Assembly (NCBI GenBank): GCA_019359175.1
Contig: JAHHHU010000024.1
Span: forward strand, 1 to 64,000
DNA: 64,000 nt
Direction: 5' to 3'
From: Phormidium tanganyikae FI6-MK23
Lineage (GTDB): Bacteria > Cyanobacteriota > Cyanobacteriia > Leptolyngbyales > Leptolyngbyaceae
Numbering within the stretch: position 1 is the first letter of the stretch; the number at the start of each line of letters is the position of its first letter. Positions 27,073-38,101 of this stretch are shown in pieces. Below the pieces are notes generated by a model. That model was not told where the DNA came from. It saw nothing but the letters and a program-made list of their open reading frames with translations, and did no database searches. The position numbers and the translations under genes were made by a program.

Positions 27073-27117
27073 GAGAATTAGCGATCGCATTTTCAGATAA
27101 ACACGATCGCTAACTCT
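27073..27117. terminator. Bidirectional hairpin between Uma2 and the carotenoid protein gene
   Basis: GAATTAGCGATCG pairs with CGATCGCTAACTC (one mismatch) between two convergent genes. A short TGTTATAAAA follows; only a moderate T/A tract. Confidence 0.5.
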
Positions 27118-27135
27118 GTTATAAAAGCTAAAAAA

Positions 27136-27636
27136 CTACAATCCAGTTTCGGGGTCGAGTTCAACCGCAGCCGGGTCAACACCCATCGGCGCAACGTAAT
27201 CTCTTAAGAATGTAATCTGCTGTTCAAACTCCATTTGCTTCAAGCGATCGAGCAACTGCTGTGCTTCTTCGGCAAGCTGATATCCGGGGGGCATGGGAAC
27301 GATTGAAGCGTTTTCCATTCCTTGCGCCAACAGATACCAGACGAGCAGCTTTGTTGTATCGCTAAGTGCGCCGTACTCGCGAGTGAATTGGGTGTTGCGG
27401 CGGCAAATCAAATCGCGCTGTACGTTTAACTGTTCTTCGTGGGGCAATTCTTTGATCTGATTGAAGATACCTTCCGCGATCGCGGGTGAAACTGTGCTTG
27501 CACCAGGAGCGGCAGGCGTGATCGCACCCCCCATTTCTTTATAAATGAACCAGAACAAAGCGAGTTGAGTATCGGCATCCAATTGCTGAAACGCTTCTAC
27601 CAAATCGTTTGCGGTATTTGAAGTTGTATAAGTCAT
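27136..27636 (-). CDS. Helical carotenoid protein (OCP N-terminal domain homologue)
   Basis: 166 residues corresponding to the all-helical N-terminal domain of the orange carotenoid protein, with no C-terminal NTF2-like domain. Matching stretches: LVEAFQQLDADTQLALFWFI then YKEMG, ITPAAPGAS, LLVWYLLAQGMENASIVPMP then PGYQL, and QQITFLRDYV.PMG. HCPs bind a ketocarotenoid and act as singlet-oxygen quenchers or phycobilisome quenchers depending on clade; the clade is not assigned here. No CTDH or FRP gene is nearby. Start ATG 27636. Confidence 0.88.
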   Translation of the reverse strand: MTYTTSNTANDLVEAFQQLDADTQLALFWFIYKEMGGAITPAAPGASTVSPAIAEGIFNQIKELPHEEQLNVQRDLICRRNTQFTREYGALSDTTKLLVWYLLAQGMENASIVPMPPGYQLAEEAQQLLDRLKQMEFEQQITFLRDYVAPMGVDPAAVELDPETGL

Positions 27637-27787
27637 AAAATAATCACCATTCGACCTCAAAACCGTAGCAAAGTAAGCTCGATCGCTCGACTTACCAGAG
27701 GTAGACTGTCGAACCTAGCTGAAGGCAGAGGCAGAATGTCACCGTTATCAGCATCGTGGAAGCGGACGATTTCTCGATAAGGAAACT

Positions 27788-28570
27788 ATGCAATTCTCAG
27801 GTAAGGTTGCGGTGATTACGGGGGCGGGGTCGGGAATCGGGCGCGAGACGGCGCTGCAATTTGCAGAACAAGGCGCGGTCGTGGCTGGGATTGATTGGTC
27901 TGCGAGTGCGGTTGAGGAAACAGTTGAGAAGATTCAGCATCAGGGCGGAACGGCAATTTCTGCGATCGCAGATGTGTCACAACCAGATCAGGTGGAAAAG
28001 GCGATCGATAAAGTTGTGCAAGAGTTTGGACGAATCGATATTGTTTTCGCTAATGCTGGAATTAACGGTGTATGGGCACCGATTGAAGAAATTTCACCTG
28101 AAGATTGGAACAAAACGATTAATACGAATTTGAATGGTACGTTCTACACCGTTAAATATGCGGTTCCTTATCTAAAAAAACGGGGTGGATCAGTCATCGT
28201 TACTTCTTCGGTAAATGGAACAAGAACGTTTAGTAATACAGGTGCAACTGCTTATTCCTGTACGAAAGCTGCACAAGTCGCATTCGCAAAAATGATTGCA
28301 TTGGAACTCGCAAAGAATAAGGTGCGGGTGAATGTGATTTGTCCAGGTGCGATCGGAACGAATATTCAAAATACATCGCATCCAGTGCATATCGAAGCAA
28401 TCAAAGAGCCTGCGGACTATCCTCATGGTCGAGTGCCGTTAAATGGCGGACTGCCGGGAAGAGTTGATCAAGTGGCGCAGTTAGTTCTGTTTTTGGCATC
28501 GGATGCCGCGAGTCACATTACAGGCACAGAAGTTTGGATCGACGGGGCGGAATCTTTGTTGGTTGGCTAG
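27788..28570 (+). CDS. SDR family oxidoreductase (FabG/glucose dehydrogenase-like)
   Basis: 260 residues with an intact classical SDR set: VITGAGSGIGRETALQFAEQ, NAGI at the NNAG position, VTSSVNG, and the catalytic YSCTK. GAESLLVG closes the protein, as in typical SDRs. Followed after 22 bp by the GH31 gene, suggesting a carbohydrate-related operon. Coenzyme and substrate are not inferable. Confidence 0.88.
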   Translation: MQFSGKVAVITGAGSGIGRETALQFAEQGAVVAGIDWSASAVEETVEKIQHQGGTAISAIADVSQPDQVEKAIDKVVQEFGRIDIVFANAGINGVWAPIEEISPEDWNKTINTNLNGTFYTVKYAVPYLKKRGGSVIVTSSVNGTRTFSNTGATAYSCTKAAQVAFAKMIALELAKNKVRVNVICPGAIGTNIQNTSHPVHIEAIKEPADYPHGRVPLNGGLPGRVDQVAQLVLFLASDAASHITGTEVWIDGAESLLVG

Positions 28571-28592
28571 GTTGTTTATTCTCTGATTTATC

Positions 28593-30908
28593 ATGCCTCA
28601 AGTTTTTGGAAAGCTTCCGACAACTCGTCAGCCTTGGATTTCGTTGGGTGATGTCGATCGCATTGAGCGTTCTGATCGCTCTATCATGCTTACGTGCGGT
28701 GAGGCTTGCTTAAAGTTGAGTATTCTTGCAGCGAATCTAATCAGAGTACAGCTTGCTCCGACTGGTGAATTTCTCCCGCGTCGATCGTGGGCGGTCAATC
28801 GACCTGACGAAGCGTGGGAAACAGTGCAATTTGAGGTGGAAGAAAAAGAAGCGATCGAGATTACCACTCATCAAATGCGCGTGATCATTGATCGATCGCC
28901 TTGTCGAATTCGCTGTTTTGATCTCGATGGCAAACCGTTTGCACATGACACAAACATTGCATGGCGCATGGGGCAAGTTGCCTGCTGGAAAACAATCGAA
29001 GCCGATGAACATTTCTATGGCTTTGGGGAACGCGCGGGACTGTTAGATAAGCGATCTCAGATTAAAACCAATTGGACAGTCGATGCGCTCGATTATTCGT
29101 CGATCGATGATGAGATGTATCAAGCGATCCCATTTTTCATCGCGCTTCGTCCACAGCTAACTTACGGTGTTTTTCTCAACATCACCCACTTAAGCCAGTT
29201 CGATCTCGGAGCAACAGAACCAGGAATCTGGCAGATGCAAGCTCAGAGCCAAGAACTAGACTATTACATCATTCATGGAACTGCTCCGGCTCAGATTCTC
29301 GAAACATACACAGAACTCACCGGACGAATGCCACTCCCGCCAAAATGGTCGCTTGGCTATCATCAATGTCGCTGGAGCTATGAATCGGAAGATGTGGTGC
29401 AGAAACTTGCTCAAGAGTTTCGATCGCGCAAAATTCCCTGTGATGTGATTCATCTCGACATTGATTATATGAACGGATATCGAGTGTTTACTTGGAGTCC
29501 GAAACGCTTCCCTGATCCGGCAAAAATGATTGCTGAACTGAAGCAAAATGGCTTCAAAACAGTCACGATCGTTGATCCAGGCGTGAAATACGAACCGGAT
29601 GGAAACTATCCGCTCTATCACGAAGGCTTAGAGAAAGATTGCTTTGTTAGAAGTGCAGACGGGAAGTTAGTCGCGGGCTATGTGTGGCCCGATAAGTCTG
29701 TGTTTCCTGATTTCTTGCGCTCTGAAGTGCGGCAGTGGTGGGGCGACTGGCAGCGATCGCTAACGGATGTGGGAGTTGAAGGCATTTGGAATGATATGAA
29801 TGAGCCTTGTCTCGCCGATCGACCCTTCGGAGATGAAGGCAAACATATCCCTTTCCCAATGGATGCTCCGCAAGGCAATCCTGAAGAACATGGAACGCAC
29901 GCAGAAACGCATAATTTGTATGGATACAACATGGCGCGTGCATCCGCAGAAGGCTTAAATCGACTCAGACCAAATGCACGATCGTTTGTTTTAACTCGCT
30001 CAGGATTTGCCGGAATTCAGCGCTGGTCTTCGGTATGGATGGGAGATAACCAATCGCTCTGGGAACATCTCGAAATGTCGCTTCCCATGTTATGCAATAT
30101 GGGACTATCCGGGGTTGCTTTCGTCGGTGCGGACATTGGCGGATTTGCGGGAAATGCGACAGCGGAACTATTTGCGCGTTGGATGCAAGTGGGAATGCTT
30201 TATCCATTGATGCGGGGACATTCTGCATTGACGACCGCCCAGCATGAACCGTGGGTTTTTGGCGATCGAGTCGAAGCAATCTGCCGCGAATACATCGAAC
30301 TACGATATCAATTGCTGCCTTATTGCTATTCATTGTTCTGGCAAGCTTCCCAAACAGGTGCACCGATTCTTCGACCCTTGCTGTATGAGTATCCGAATGA
30401 TCCACAGACCTATCACATCCACGATCAAGTGCTGCTAGGTTCGCATTTGATGGCGGCTCCGGTCTATCGTCCGGGTGTGGAATACCGCGCCGTTTATCTT
30501 CCAGAAGGCACTTGGTTTGATTGGTGGACAGGGGAGAAATTCAACGGCAACCAGCATATTTTGGCTCATGCTCCATTAGAACGAATGCCAATGTATGTGA
30601 AAGCAGGTGCCATCATTCCGATGCAATCTGTGATGCAATATGTCGATGAACATCCGATCGAGCGACTTCGATTTAGAGTCTATCCAGGTACGGGTGAATT
30701 TACGCTTTATGAGGATGATGGTCGATCTCTTGACTATCAATCTGGACAATTTGCAACAACAACTTACCGAGTGAACAATACAGGCGTTGAAATTGAACCA
30801 AGACAAGGACAATGGCAACCGAGCGATCGCACCATTCAAGTTGAAATGATTGGACTCGGTGAACAATCGATCGTAGATGATAGCAGTGCGAAACAATTAG
30901 ATTTTTAA
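28593..30908 (+). CDS. GH31 family alpha-glucosidase
   Basis: 771 residues, the family's usual size. EAIEITTHQMRVIIDRSPCR is in the N-terminal beta-sandwich; the barrel has PPKWSLGYHQCRWSYESE. The nucleophile Asp is in GIWNDMNEP (about residues 393-401). The acid/base region is RWSSVWMGDN. LMAAPV.RPG and VYLPEGTWFDWWTGE lie towards the C-terminus. It releases glucose from alpha-glucosides in the cytoplasm; no signal peptide is visible. Confidence 0.93.
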   Translation: MPQVFGKLPTTRQPWISLGDVDRIERSDRSIMLTCGEACLKLSILAANLIRVQLAPTGEFLPRRSWAVNRPDEAWETVQFEVEEKEAIEITTHQMRVIIDRSPCRIRCFDLDGKPFAHDTNIAWRMGQVACWKTIEADEHFYGFGERAGLLDKRSQIKTNWTVDALDYSSIDDEMYQAIPFFIALRPQLTYGVFLNITHLSQFDLGATEPGIWQMQAQSQELDYYIIHGTAPAQILETYTELTGRMPLPPKWSLGYHQCRWSYESEDVVQKLAQEFRSRKIPCDVIHLDIDYMNGYRVFTWSPKRFPDPAKMIAELKQNGFKTVTIVDPGVKYEPDGNYPLYHEGLEKDCFVRSADGKLVAGYVWPDKSVFPDFLRSEVRQWWGDWQRSLTDVGVEGIWNDMNEPCLADRPFGDEGKHIPFPMDAPQGNPEEHGTHAETHNLYGYNMARASAEGLNRLRPNARSFVLTRSGFAGIQRWSSVWMGDNQSLWEHLEMSLPMLCNMGLSGVAFVGADIGGFAGNATAELFARWMQVGMLYPLMRGHSALTTAQHEPWVFGDRVEAICREYIELRYQLLPYCYSLFWQASQTGAPILRPLLYEYPNDPQTYHIHDQVLLGSHLMAAPVYRPGVEYRAVYLPEGTWFDWWTGEKFNGNQHILAHAPLERMPMYVKAGAIIPMQSVMQYVDEHPIERLRFRVYPGTGEFTLYEDDGRSLDYQSGQFATTTYRVNNTGVEIEPRQGQWQPSDRTIQVEMIGLGEQSIVDDSSAKQLDF

Positions 30909-30982
30909 GCGATCGCTTGTCATTTTGTTGTCATAAATCTCCCTCATCATAAGAATATCGTTTCTGATTCATCTACTCTACG

Positions 30983-31399
30983 ATGTTTCAACATTTCTCA
31001 AGTTCTGCCAGACGATCGTCGATCTGGATCGCGGCAGCCGTTGGAAGCTTAATGACCACTCAAGGATTCTTTGGACACGCTTCACGCCCGCTCACATTGG
31101 CTCAATTCCCAGAACCTCGATCGACGCAAGTGGAAACAACTGACGATCGCTCAATGGCTGCTTTTGCGCTTACTGCGATCGGTGTTGGCATTGTTGGCTT
31201 TAGTTGGGCACGATCGACAAAACCTTCTAGTTCTCAGCCGAATTCGACCAAACTCGATCGACATCTCCTACTCTTGCTCCATCAAGATCGCGCCGCTGCT
31301 GAACGTCTTGTAACTCAAGTGCAGCGCAAACACCCAGAGCGATCGCGCGAATGGTGCATTGAAAAAGTTGAGTACGATCTCTCACGCGATCGACATTAA
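30983..31399 (+). CDS. Hypothetical protein with N-terminal membrane segments
   Basis: 138 residues. An N-terminal hydrophobic stretch (IWIAAAVGSLMTTQGFFG) resembles a signal or anchor. A second helix (MAAFALTAIGVGIVGFSWA) precedes a cytoplasmic-like tail that is predicted helical (HLLLLLHQDRAAAERLVTQV, then KHPERSREWCIEKVEYDL). The tail ending is common in cyanobacterial proteins of unknown role. Start ATG 30983. Confidence 0.65.
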   Translation: MFQHFSSSARRSSIWIAAAVGSLMTTQGFFGHASRPLTLAQFPEPRSTQVETTDDRSMAAFALTAIGVGIVGFSWARSTKPSSSQPNSTKLDRHLLLLLHQDRAAAERLVTQVQRKHPERSREWCIEKVEYDLSRDRH

Positions 31400-31470
31400 T
31401 GTAATCTGAGTTCGGGTTAAGCCGGAAACAGGAGATTGTGTTTGATCCCAAAGGCAACAAAAACTCTCCT

Positions 31471-31659
31471 CTACGCTGACACATTGACCTGGATATTGTT
31501 GAGATCCGTTAAAGCAATGCGATTTTTAACATTCAAGATTTCAATTCCAACAACTTGATCGCGATCGTCAAAGTCCAATATCACACCCGGATGAACCTCT
31601 TCTGATTCAACGACGTCAGATTTATCTAAGCGAATATAGAGTGCATCTGCCTTGCTCAT
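31471..31659 (-). CDS. DUF2283 protein, 5' end frameshifted
   Basis: 62 residues from ATG 31659: MSKADALYIRLDKSDVVESE then VHPGVILDFDDRDQVVGIEI, the DUF2283 family. Homologues usually begin MKVHFDE.ADALYIRL. That beginning is present one frame away from ATG 31675 (MKVHFDEQ), which overlaps the stop of the DUF4258 gene by 4 bp. One extra G near 31650 would explain the shift. A shortened protein may still be made from the internal ATG. DUF2283/DUF4258 pairs look like toxin-antitoxin modules, but that is not proven. Confidence 0.75.
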   Translation of the reverse strand: MSKADALYIRLDKSDVVESEEVHPGVILDFDDRDQVVGIEILNVKNRIALTDLNNIQVNVSA

Positions 31660-31671
31660 CAAAATGTACTT

Positions 31672-31930
31672 TCATAGCTGATTCCGTTGTGAGCGATCGA
31701 AGTAAGCCGTGACAATCCACCAAGGTTTTGTAGTTCCATTGTAGACAACTCGTAGCACTCGATGCCGTATTCAGGAATTCGAGCTAGTGCATAACGCAAA
31801 GTAGGATCTGTCTCATGAGGTTCAGTTTGCTGTGGAGCCTGGACAGTTCGCGCAACCCATTCCAAAGGTATTTTCCTTTCAGAGATTGCTTGCGCTGCAT
31901 GAGCAGTTAGTTGATATGGAAAAATTATCC
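31672..31930 (-). pseudogene. DUF4258 (toxin-like) gene, frameshifted
   Basis: The frame YQLTAHAAQAISERKIPLEW then VARTVQAPQ and LRYALARIPEYG matches DUF4258. It then slips: one frame on, the expected end HRVLRVVYNGTTKPWWIVTA then YFDR is present up to TGA 31672. Adding one C near 31764 (GGCAT to GGCCAT) repairs it. No ATG, GTG or TTG start precedes the conserved N-terminus, so the 5' end may also be damaged. Adjacent DUF2283 is also shifted. Confidence 0.75.
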
Positions 31931-31935
31931 ACAGC

Positions 31936-33102
<1,167 letters not shown>

Positions 33103-33142
33103 TCAAAACGCGATCGTCAAACAATTCTTCAACCGAGATGTC

Positions 33143-33361
33143 CTACTTTTGTTCTTCGCTCATGCCGTACTTCCGCAAGAACCGCTCCACTCGTCCCTCA
33201 GTGTCAATAATCTTCTGAGTTCCAGTGAAAAATGGGTGATTGCCTGACCACACATCAACGTGCAGTTCTGGTCTAGTCGAACCGATCGTTGCAACGTGTT
33301 CGCCGTTACAGAAAACCTTGGCTTCAGGGTACCAAGTGGGATGAATGCCTTTCTTTGCCAT
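33143..33361 (-). CDS. rpmE: 50S ribosomal protein bL31
   Basis: 72 residues, MAKKGIHPTWYPEAKVFCNG then HPFFTGTQKIIDTEGRVERF. It has only one Cys of the zinc-binding set (FCNG), so it is the Cys-minus-like form common in cyanobacteria. Lies between rpsI and prfA, the usual cyanobacterial order. Confidence 0.96.
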   Translation of the reverse strand: MAKKGIHPTWYPEAKVFCNGEHVATIGSTRPELHVDVWSGNHPFFTGTQKIIDTEGRVERFLRKYGMSEEQK

Positions 33362-33397
33362 TGCCTTATCTCCGGTGTTCTATATCGATTGTAACAA

Positions 33398-33805
33398 TTA
33401 GCGTTTCGAGAACTGGGGAGCTTTCCGGGCTTTGCGTAGACCGTATTTTCTCCGCTCTTTTGCTCTTGGATCGCGAGTTAAATAGCCTTCAACTTTCAGC
33501 GGCTTGCGGTTTTCGGGGTCGAGTTGGCACAAGGCACGCGCAACACCCAATTTGATCGCGTCAGCTTGTCCAGTCAGACCGCCACCGTGAGCATTGACCA
33601 AAATATCGTACTCGCCTTCTAAACCGAGGGTTTCCAGGGGAGCCTTCGCACCCGACAGATACTCAGCGTTGAATTGAAGATAGAGATCTCCAGGTTTGCC
33701 GTTGATCGTAATCGTGCCCTCACCGGGAACTAGACGGACACGCGCGATCGCATTTTTGCGGCGGCCTGTGCCCTGATACATCACTCGTCCTTCAGTTGCT
33801 TGCAT
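33398..33805 (-). CDS. rpsI: 30S ribosomal protein uS9
   Basis: 135 residues. [39 protein letters not shown] and the basic end [17 protein letters not shown], whose tail contacts P-site tRNA. Starts 4 bp after rplM ends. Confidence 0.97.
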   Translation of the reverse strand: MQATEGRVMYQGTGRRKNAIARVRLVPGEGTITINGKPGDLYLQFNAEYLSGAKAPLETLGLEGEYDILVNAHGGGLTGQADAIKLGVARALCQLDPENRKPLKVEGYLTRDPRAKERRKYGLRKARKAPQFSKR

Positions 33806-33808
33806 GGA

Positions 33809-34264
33809 TTACTTTTCTCCCGGAATCGTTTTGATGTCTAAAACTTTGGGTTGCTGTGCAGCATGGGGATGATCCGTGCCTGCATACACTTTCATTTTGG
33901 TAAACAGTTGGCGACCGAGCGAATTTTTCGGCAGCATTCCTTTGACGGCTTGTTCGATGATGCGTTCTGGCAGTCTCGCTTGCAGCTTTTCAAAGGATTC
34001 AGTTTTCATCCCACCCGGACGACCGGAGTGACGACGATAGATTTTCTGGCTGCTTTTTTTGCCTGTGACCACAACTTTCTCAGCATTGATCACCACGACA
34101 AAATCGCCTGTGTCAAGGTGCGGAGTGTAGGTTGGCTTGTTCTTACCGCGAAGTACCATCGCGATTTCAGTCGCCAAACGTCCGAGGCGTTGATCCGCTG
34201 CGTCCACAACGTACCAATCGCGCTGGATTTCAGCGACGGGAGGAATATAGGTTTTGTTTTCCAT
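33809..34264 (-). CDS. rplM: 50S ribosomal protein uL13
   Basis: 151 residues. [38 protein letters not shown] and [10 protein letters not shown] are hallmark segments. Preceded by truA in the same direction with a 15-bp gap. Early assembly protein of the large subunit. Confidence 0.97.
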   Translation of the reverse strand: MENKTYIPPVAEIQRDWYVVDAADQRLGRLATEIAMVLRGKNKPTYTPHLDTGDFVVVINAEKVVVTGKKSSQKIYRRHSGRPGGMKTESFEKLQARLPERIIEQAVKGMLPKNSLGRQLFTKMKVYAGTDHPHAAQQPKVLDIKTIPGEK

Positions 34265-34279
34265 GAGCGTGAGGTTTGG

Positions 34280-35131
34280 TTAAAAAGAAGGAGTCAGTTC
34301 GGTAACAGTCGATCGAGGTAAAACCAGTTTCGGCTGTGAATCGAACCAGAGTTCCGGGGGAAAAGGCATTTCGGGATATCCCACTCTCAGCAAGCTGAGT
34401 CCTTGAGGCGGAGCCGCATACCGCACTTCATCGCGCCGTTCTTCTGTCCACAAGCGCGTAAAGTCCTGAATCGATCGATCTCCGCGTCCCACTTCTACCA
34501 GCAGGCCCACCAAAAGCCGCATCATGCCGTACAAAAATCCGCTTGCCTGAACTTCGATATAAAGGAAAGAGCCTTCTCGGACACATTCCGCAGATTGAAG
34601 ATCCACCCAAGCATGAGGACGGCTAGAATTTGCTCTCTGAAAGGCTGCCATGTGATGGCGACCGATCATCGGATCAAGGGCTTTCTGAATTTTGGATTCA
34701 TCTAGCGGGGCGTGGTAGTAGTGCCAAGACAACGATCGAGCAAATAAATTCGGTCGCGCCTCGGTATAGATCGTATAACGGTATCGTCGCCAAGAGGCAG
34801 AGAATCGCGCGTGCCAGTCAGAAGGAACCGCCGCCGATGCCCGAATCAACACGTCCTCGGGAAGTCGAGCATTGATCACATCTGCCCATCGGTGTGCCGG
34901 GATCACAGACACCACATCGAAATGTGCCACTTGTGCCGCTGCATGAACCCCCGTGTCGGTTCGTCCTGCCGCGTGAATCACCACCCGATGACCGACGACT
35001 GACCCGATCGCAGTTTCGATTTCCTCTTGAACACTGCGATGATTCGGTTGCCGTTGCCACCCATAAAATCGAGTGCCCAAGTACTGAATCAGGAGGGCGA
35101 CTCTTTGTAAGGATGGCTGAACAGTTGACAT
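34280..35131 (-). CDS. truA: tRNA pseudouridine(38-40) synthase
   Basis: 283 residues. The catalytic Asp is in AAGRTDTGVHAAAQVAHF near residue 60; YRYTIYTEARPNLFARSLSW and LYIEVQASGFLYGMMRLLVG are conserved core segments. Modifies U38-U40 in the anticodon arm. Nested in the ribosomal cluster, as usual in cyanobacteria. Confidence 0.96.
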   Translation of the reverse strand: MSTVQPSLQRVALLIQYLGTRFYGWQRQPNHRSVQEEIETAIGSVVGHRVVIHAAGRTDTGVHAAAQVAHFDVVSVIPAHRWADVINARLPEDVLIRASAAVPSDWHARFSASWRRYRYTIYTEARPNLFARSLSWHYYHAPLDESKIQKALDPMIGRHHMAAFQRANSSRPHAWVDLQSAECVREGSFLYIEVQASGFLYGMMRLLVGLLVEVGRGDRSIQDFTRLWTEERRDEVRYAAPPQGLSLLRVGYPEMPFPPELWFDSQPKLVLPRSTVTELTPSF

Positions 35132-35132
35132 C

Positions 35133-35483
35133 TTAGGTCAATTCGATAATTGCCATTTCAGCGTTGTCACCGCGACGACGAATCGTTCTCAAGATGCGGG
35201 TATATCCGCCTTGACGATCGGCGTAGCGCTCAGGAGCATTCTCAAACAAAGCATGAACGAGCTGCTTGTCGTAGATATATCCCATCGCTTGACGACGAGC
35301 CGACAAAGAGCCGTCTTTCGCCAACGTGATCATTTTTTCGGCTTCCGATCGCACTGCTTGAGCGCGAATTTTGGTCGTTTTGATTCGACCGTTGCGGATC
35401 AGTTCGGTGGTCAGCGCTCGGAGGAGGGCTTTCCGCTGATCCGCAGGTTTTCCCAACATGGGAACTTTGCAACCGTGACGCAT
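35133..35483 (-). CDS. rplQ: 50S ribosomal protein bL17
   Basis: 116 residues. [20 protein letters not shown] then [17 protein letters not shown] is diagnostic. Between rpoA and truA, the standard order. Confidence 0.97.
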   Translation of the reverse strand: MRHGCKVPMLGKPADQRKALLRALTTELIRNGRIKTTKIRAQAVRSEAEKMITLAKDGSLSARRQAMGYIYDKQLVHALFENAPERYADRQGGYTRILRTIRRRGDNAEMAIIELT

Positions 35484-35491
35484 AGCTACTC

Positions 35492-36430
35492 TTAGGATTT
35501 AGATTTTTCTTGCGGCAGGGTGATCCCCAACCGTTGTTGCAGTGCTTCGACGACTTCCTCGGCAGACTTTGCCCCGAAATTCTTTATTTCGAGGAGGTCT
35601 TCTTGGCTGTAGTCGAGCAAGTCCGCGACCGAGTTGATTTGTGCGCGTTTCAGACAGTTGTAAGCTCTGACTGAGAGTTGCAGTTCTTCGATCGGGATTT
35701 GATTTTCGATCCGCTCATCGCTGAGATCATCGCCATCCGAAGGCTCGAACGTGATGTCTTTCAGCGGATTAAACAGATCGACTAGGATATTTGCCGCTTG
35801 GCTCAACGCTTCTTGCGGAGTCAAACTGCCATTTGTCCAGATTTCCATGATCAAACGGTCTTTTTCAGCCGTTCCACCTTGGCGAGCATCTTCGACGCTG
35901 TATTGCACTTTCCGCACGGGCATGAACACAGAGTCGATTTGCAAAAAGTCGAGCGCGGTTTCGTCGGTGAACTTTCCAGCCCCCCGATAGCCTTTCCCCT
36001 TGTCAATTTTGAACTCCATCTCCAACGTCGCGTTTGGAGCAAGCGTCGCAATATATTGATCTGGATCGACTAGCTCAACTTCCGAAGGCAAATCAAAGCT
36101 TTCAGCCGTCACGGTCGCTTGACCTTGAACCAAAAGCCGACCAATCTGAGTCTGAGATGAATACGTTCTAAACACCAGCTTTTTCATGTTCAGCATGATG
36201 TCCAGCACGTCTTCCCGCACGCCCGGAATCGTTGCGAACTCGTGAGTTACGCCTGCGAGTCTCACCGCTGTGACCGCTGCGCCTTCTAAGTTCGACAGCA
36301 ACACGCGGCGAAGTGCATTTCCAACAGTAGTCCCTTGTCCCCGCTCTAGCGGCTCCAAAACGAACTTACTGTATTGGCTTTGGTCCTTATCCGTCGTGGT
36401 ATCAATACATTCGACCTGAAACTGTGCCAC
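35492..36430 (-). CDS. rpoA: RNA polymerase subunit alpha
   Basis: 312 residues from GTG 36430 ([11 protein letters not shown]), which follows GGGAGG at a good distance; upstream in-frame ATGs lack homology. The alphaNTD includes [20 protein letters not shown] then [12 protein letters not shown]. The alphaCTD includes [20 protein letters not shown], which contacts UP elements and activators. Core transcription gene inside the ribosomal operon. Confidence 0.97.
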   Translation of the reverse strand: MAQFQVECIDTTTDKDQSQYSKFVLEPLERGQGTTVGNALRRVLLSNLEGAAVTAVRLAGVTHEFATIPGVREDVLDIMLNMKKLVFRTYSSQTQIGRLLVQGQATVTAESFDLPSEVELVDPDQYIATLAPNATLEMEFKIDKGKGYRGAGKFTDETALDFLQIDSVFMPVRKVQYSVEDARQGGTAEKDRLIMEIWTNGSLTPQEALSQAANILVDLFNPLKDITFEPSDGDDLSDERIENQIPIEELQLSVRAYNCLKRAQINSVADLLDYSQEDLLEIKNFGAKSAEEVVEALQQRLGITLPQEKSKS

Positions 36431-36525
36431 GGAGTAGCCTCCCTTTCTCCTTGAGTGTGAGGGTTGCCCCTCAATTTGACATCCAACCCGTTTCGTGCCG
36501 TCCATTATAGACAGCAAAACCGCGA

Positions 36526-36921
36526 TTAAACGCGACGGCGTTTCGGCGGACGACAACCGTTATGGGGAATGGGGGTCACATCTCGGATCAGGGTGATTTC
36601 AATTCCAGTGCCTTGTAAGGCTCGAATCGCAGTTTCGCGTCCCGCTCCAGGTCCGCTCACCATGACTTCAAGCTGGCGCATTCCTTGATCCATTGCGCGA
36701 CGTGCGGCTGCTTCGGCTGCGGTTTGAGCCGCAAAGGGAGTTCCCTTCTTTGCACCTTTAAAGCCACTCGATCCCGCTGATGCCCAGGAGATCACCTCGC
36801 CCTGAGTGTCCGAGATCGTTACGATCGTATTGTTGAAGGTCGATTGAATATGAGCGACCCCACTGGGGACATTCTTTTTCGCCTTGCGCGGACCCGTTTT
36901 CCGCTGCGGTTGTCTTGCCAT
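36526..36921 (-). CDS. rpsK: 30S ribosomal protein uS11
   Basis: 131 residues. [36 protein letters not shown] and the end [19 protein letters not shown] are typical. Platform protein of the small subunit. Confidence 0.97.
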   Translation of the reverse strand: MARQPQRKTGPRKAKKNVPSGVAHIQSTFNNTIVTISDTQGEVISWASAGSSGFKGAKKGTPFAAQTAAEAAARRAMDQGMRQLEVMVSGPGAGRETAIRALQGTGIEITLIRDVTPIPHNGCRPPKRRRV

Positions 36922-36985
36922 GTCAAATCTCTTAATTTACGCTGCTACGTTCCTACAAGCCATGATTACCCGAAGGCAATGCACG

Positions 36986-37369
36986 TTATTTCTTACCGGG
37001 AGCCTTTTTCTTCCCTGCGACAGTCCGACGACCGCCCCGGCGAGTCCGCGCGTTGGTTCGAGTCCGCTGACCCCGAACAGGCAAGCCCATCCGATGCCGC
37101 CGACCGCGATAGCAACCGATATCCATCAATCGCTTGATCGACATCGATTCAAACCGCCGCAAGTCCCCTTCAATCTGATAGCCGCCTTCCACTGCTTCAC
37201 GCAGGGCAGCGACATCTGCTTCGCTTAGATCTTTCACGCGGGTGTCGGGATTGACACCTGATTTCGCGATGATTTCTTTAGACCGAGTCGGTCCAATTCC
37301 GTAGATATATCGAAGACCAATTTCCACTCGCTTGTCGCGAGGTAGGTCTACGCCCGCAATCCGCGCCAC
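36986..37369 (-). CDS. rpsM: 30S ribosomal protein uS13
   Basis: 127 residues from GTG 37369 ([20 protein letters not shown]), which follows GGGAGAATCAAC. Longer in-frame upstream sequence has no homology. [19 protein letters not shown] and the basic tail [17 protein letters not shown] are diagnostic. It contacts P-site tRNA and bridges the subunits. Confidence 0.96.
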   Translation of the reverse strand: MARIAGVDLPRDKRVEIGLRYIYGIGPTRSKEIIAKSGVNPDTRVKDLSEADVAALREAVEGGYQIEGDLRRFESMSIKRLMDIGCYRGRRHRMGLPVRGQRTRTNARTRRGGRRTVAGKKKAPGKK

Positions 37370-37463
37370 GTTGATTCTCCCTAAAACATACATAAACAGT
37401 CGAAAATGTCTGCCGTGTTGGAGGATGTTCCCCCAGTTCGGCAGACTCGCACACGAAGTCTCG

Positions 37464-37577
37464 TTAACCCTGGCGTTGTTTGTGCTTCGGGTTTTCACAG
37501 ATCACCATGACGCGCCCCTTCCGACGAATGACGCGGCATTTTTCGCAAATTCGTTTCACTGACGCACGTACTTTCAT
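37464..37577 (-). CDS. rpmJ: 50S ribosomal protein bL36
   Basis: A 37-residue protein: [20 protein letters not shown] then [17 protein letters not shown]. It carries the zinc ribbon CxxC...C...H. Lies between infA and rpsM, the classic position. Too short to be found by simple length cut-offs. Confidence 0.96.
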   Translation of the reverse strand: MKVRASVKRICEKCRVIRRKGRVMVICENPKHKQRQG

Positions 37578-37658
37578 GCCTTTATCTCGGCAACATTACA
37601 AACACAATATCCTAACAATTTTTTATATCACTTGTCAAAGAGATCTTTTGATGCAAGT

Positions 37659-37892
37659 CTAACGACCACCTTTGTTTTTCAGACGGTAAGTGATGCGCCC
37701 TTTGGTGAGGTCGTAAGGAGTGAGTTCGACTTTGACGCGATCGCCGGGCAGGATCTTGATATAGTTGCGCCGAATTTTTCCAGAGATGTGAGCAAGTACG
37801 TTGAAACCATTGTCGAGATCTACGCGAAACATTGCGTTCGGCAGCGAATCGACGACGGTTCCTTCCATTTCAATCAGGTCTTGTTTAGACAA
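37659..37892 (-). CDS. infA: Translation initiation factor IF-1
   Basis: 77 residues: [20 protein letters not shown] then [20 protein letters not shown], the S1/OB-fold of IF-1. First gene of the cluster as seen here: neither adk, map nor secY lies upstream, and the next gene is on the opposite strand 209 bp away. The promoter for the cluster is therefore probably between 37893 and 38100. Confidence 0.96.
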   Translation of the reverse strand: MSKQDLIEMEGTVVDSLPNAMFRVDLDNGFNVLAHISGKIRRNYIKILPGDRVKVELTPYDLTKGRITYRLKNKGGR

Positions 37893-38101
37893 GCGGCAAT
37901 TTCCTCCAAAAGAGAGTCGGGGTCAGATCTTAACCTATTTGAGTGTAGATCATTCAACCCCTTTTCGACATTTTTTGAAATGGAAGGGGCGATCGTTCCT
38001 TAGTGGTTTAGCTAAAACTTCAGCATCTATCTACAGAAACGCCCTGTTCTAGAGGTAATCGTATTGGGCATTCTGAATTTAAAGTGTTGAAGTTTAGAAT
38101 T

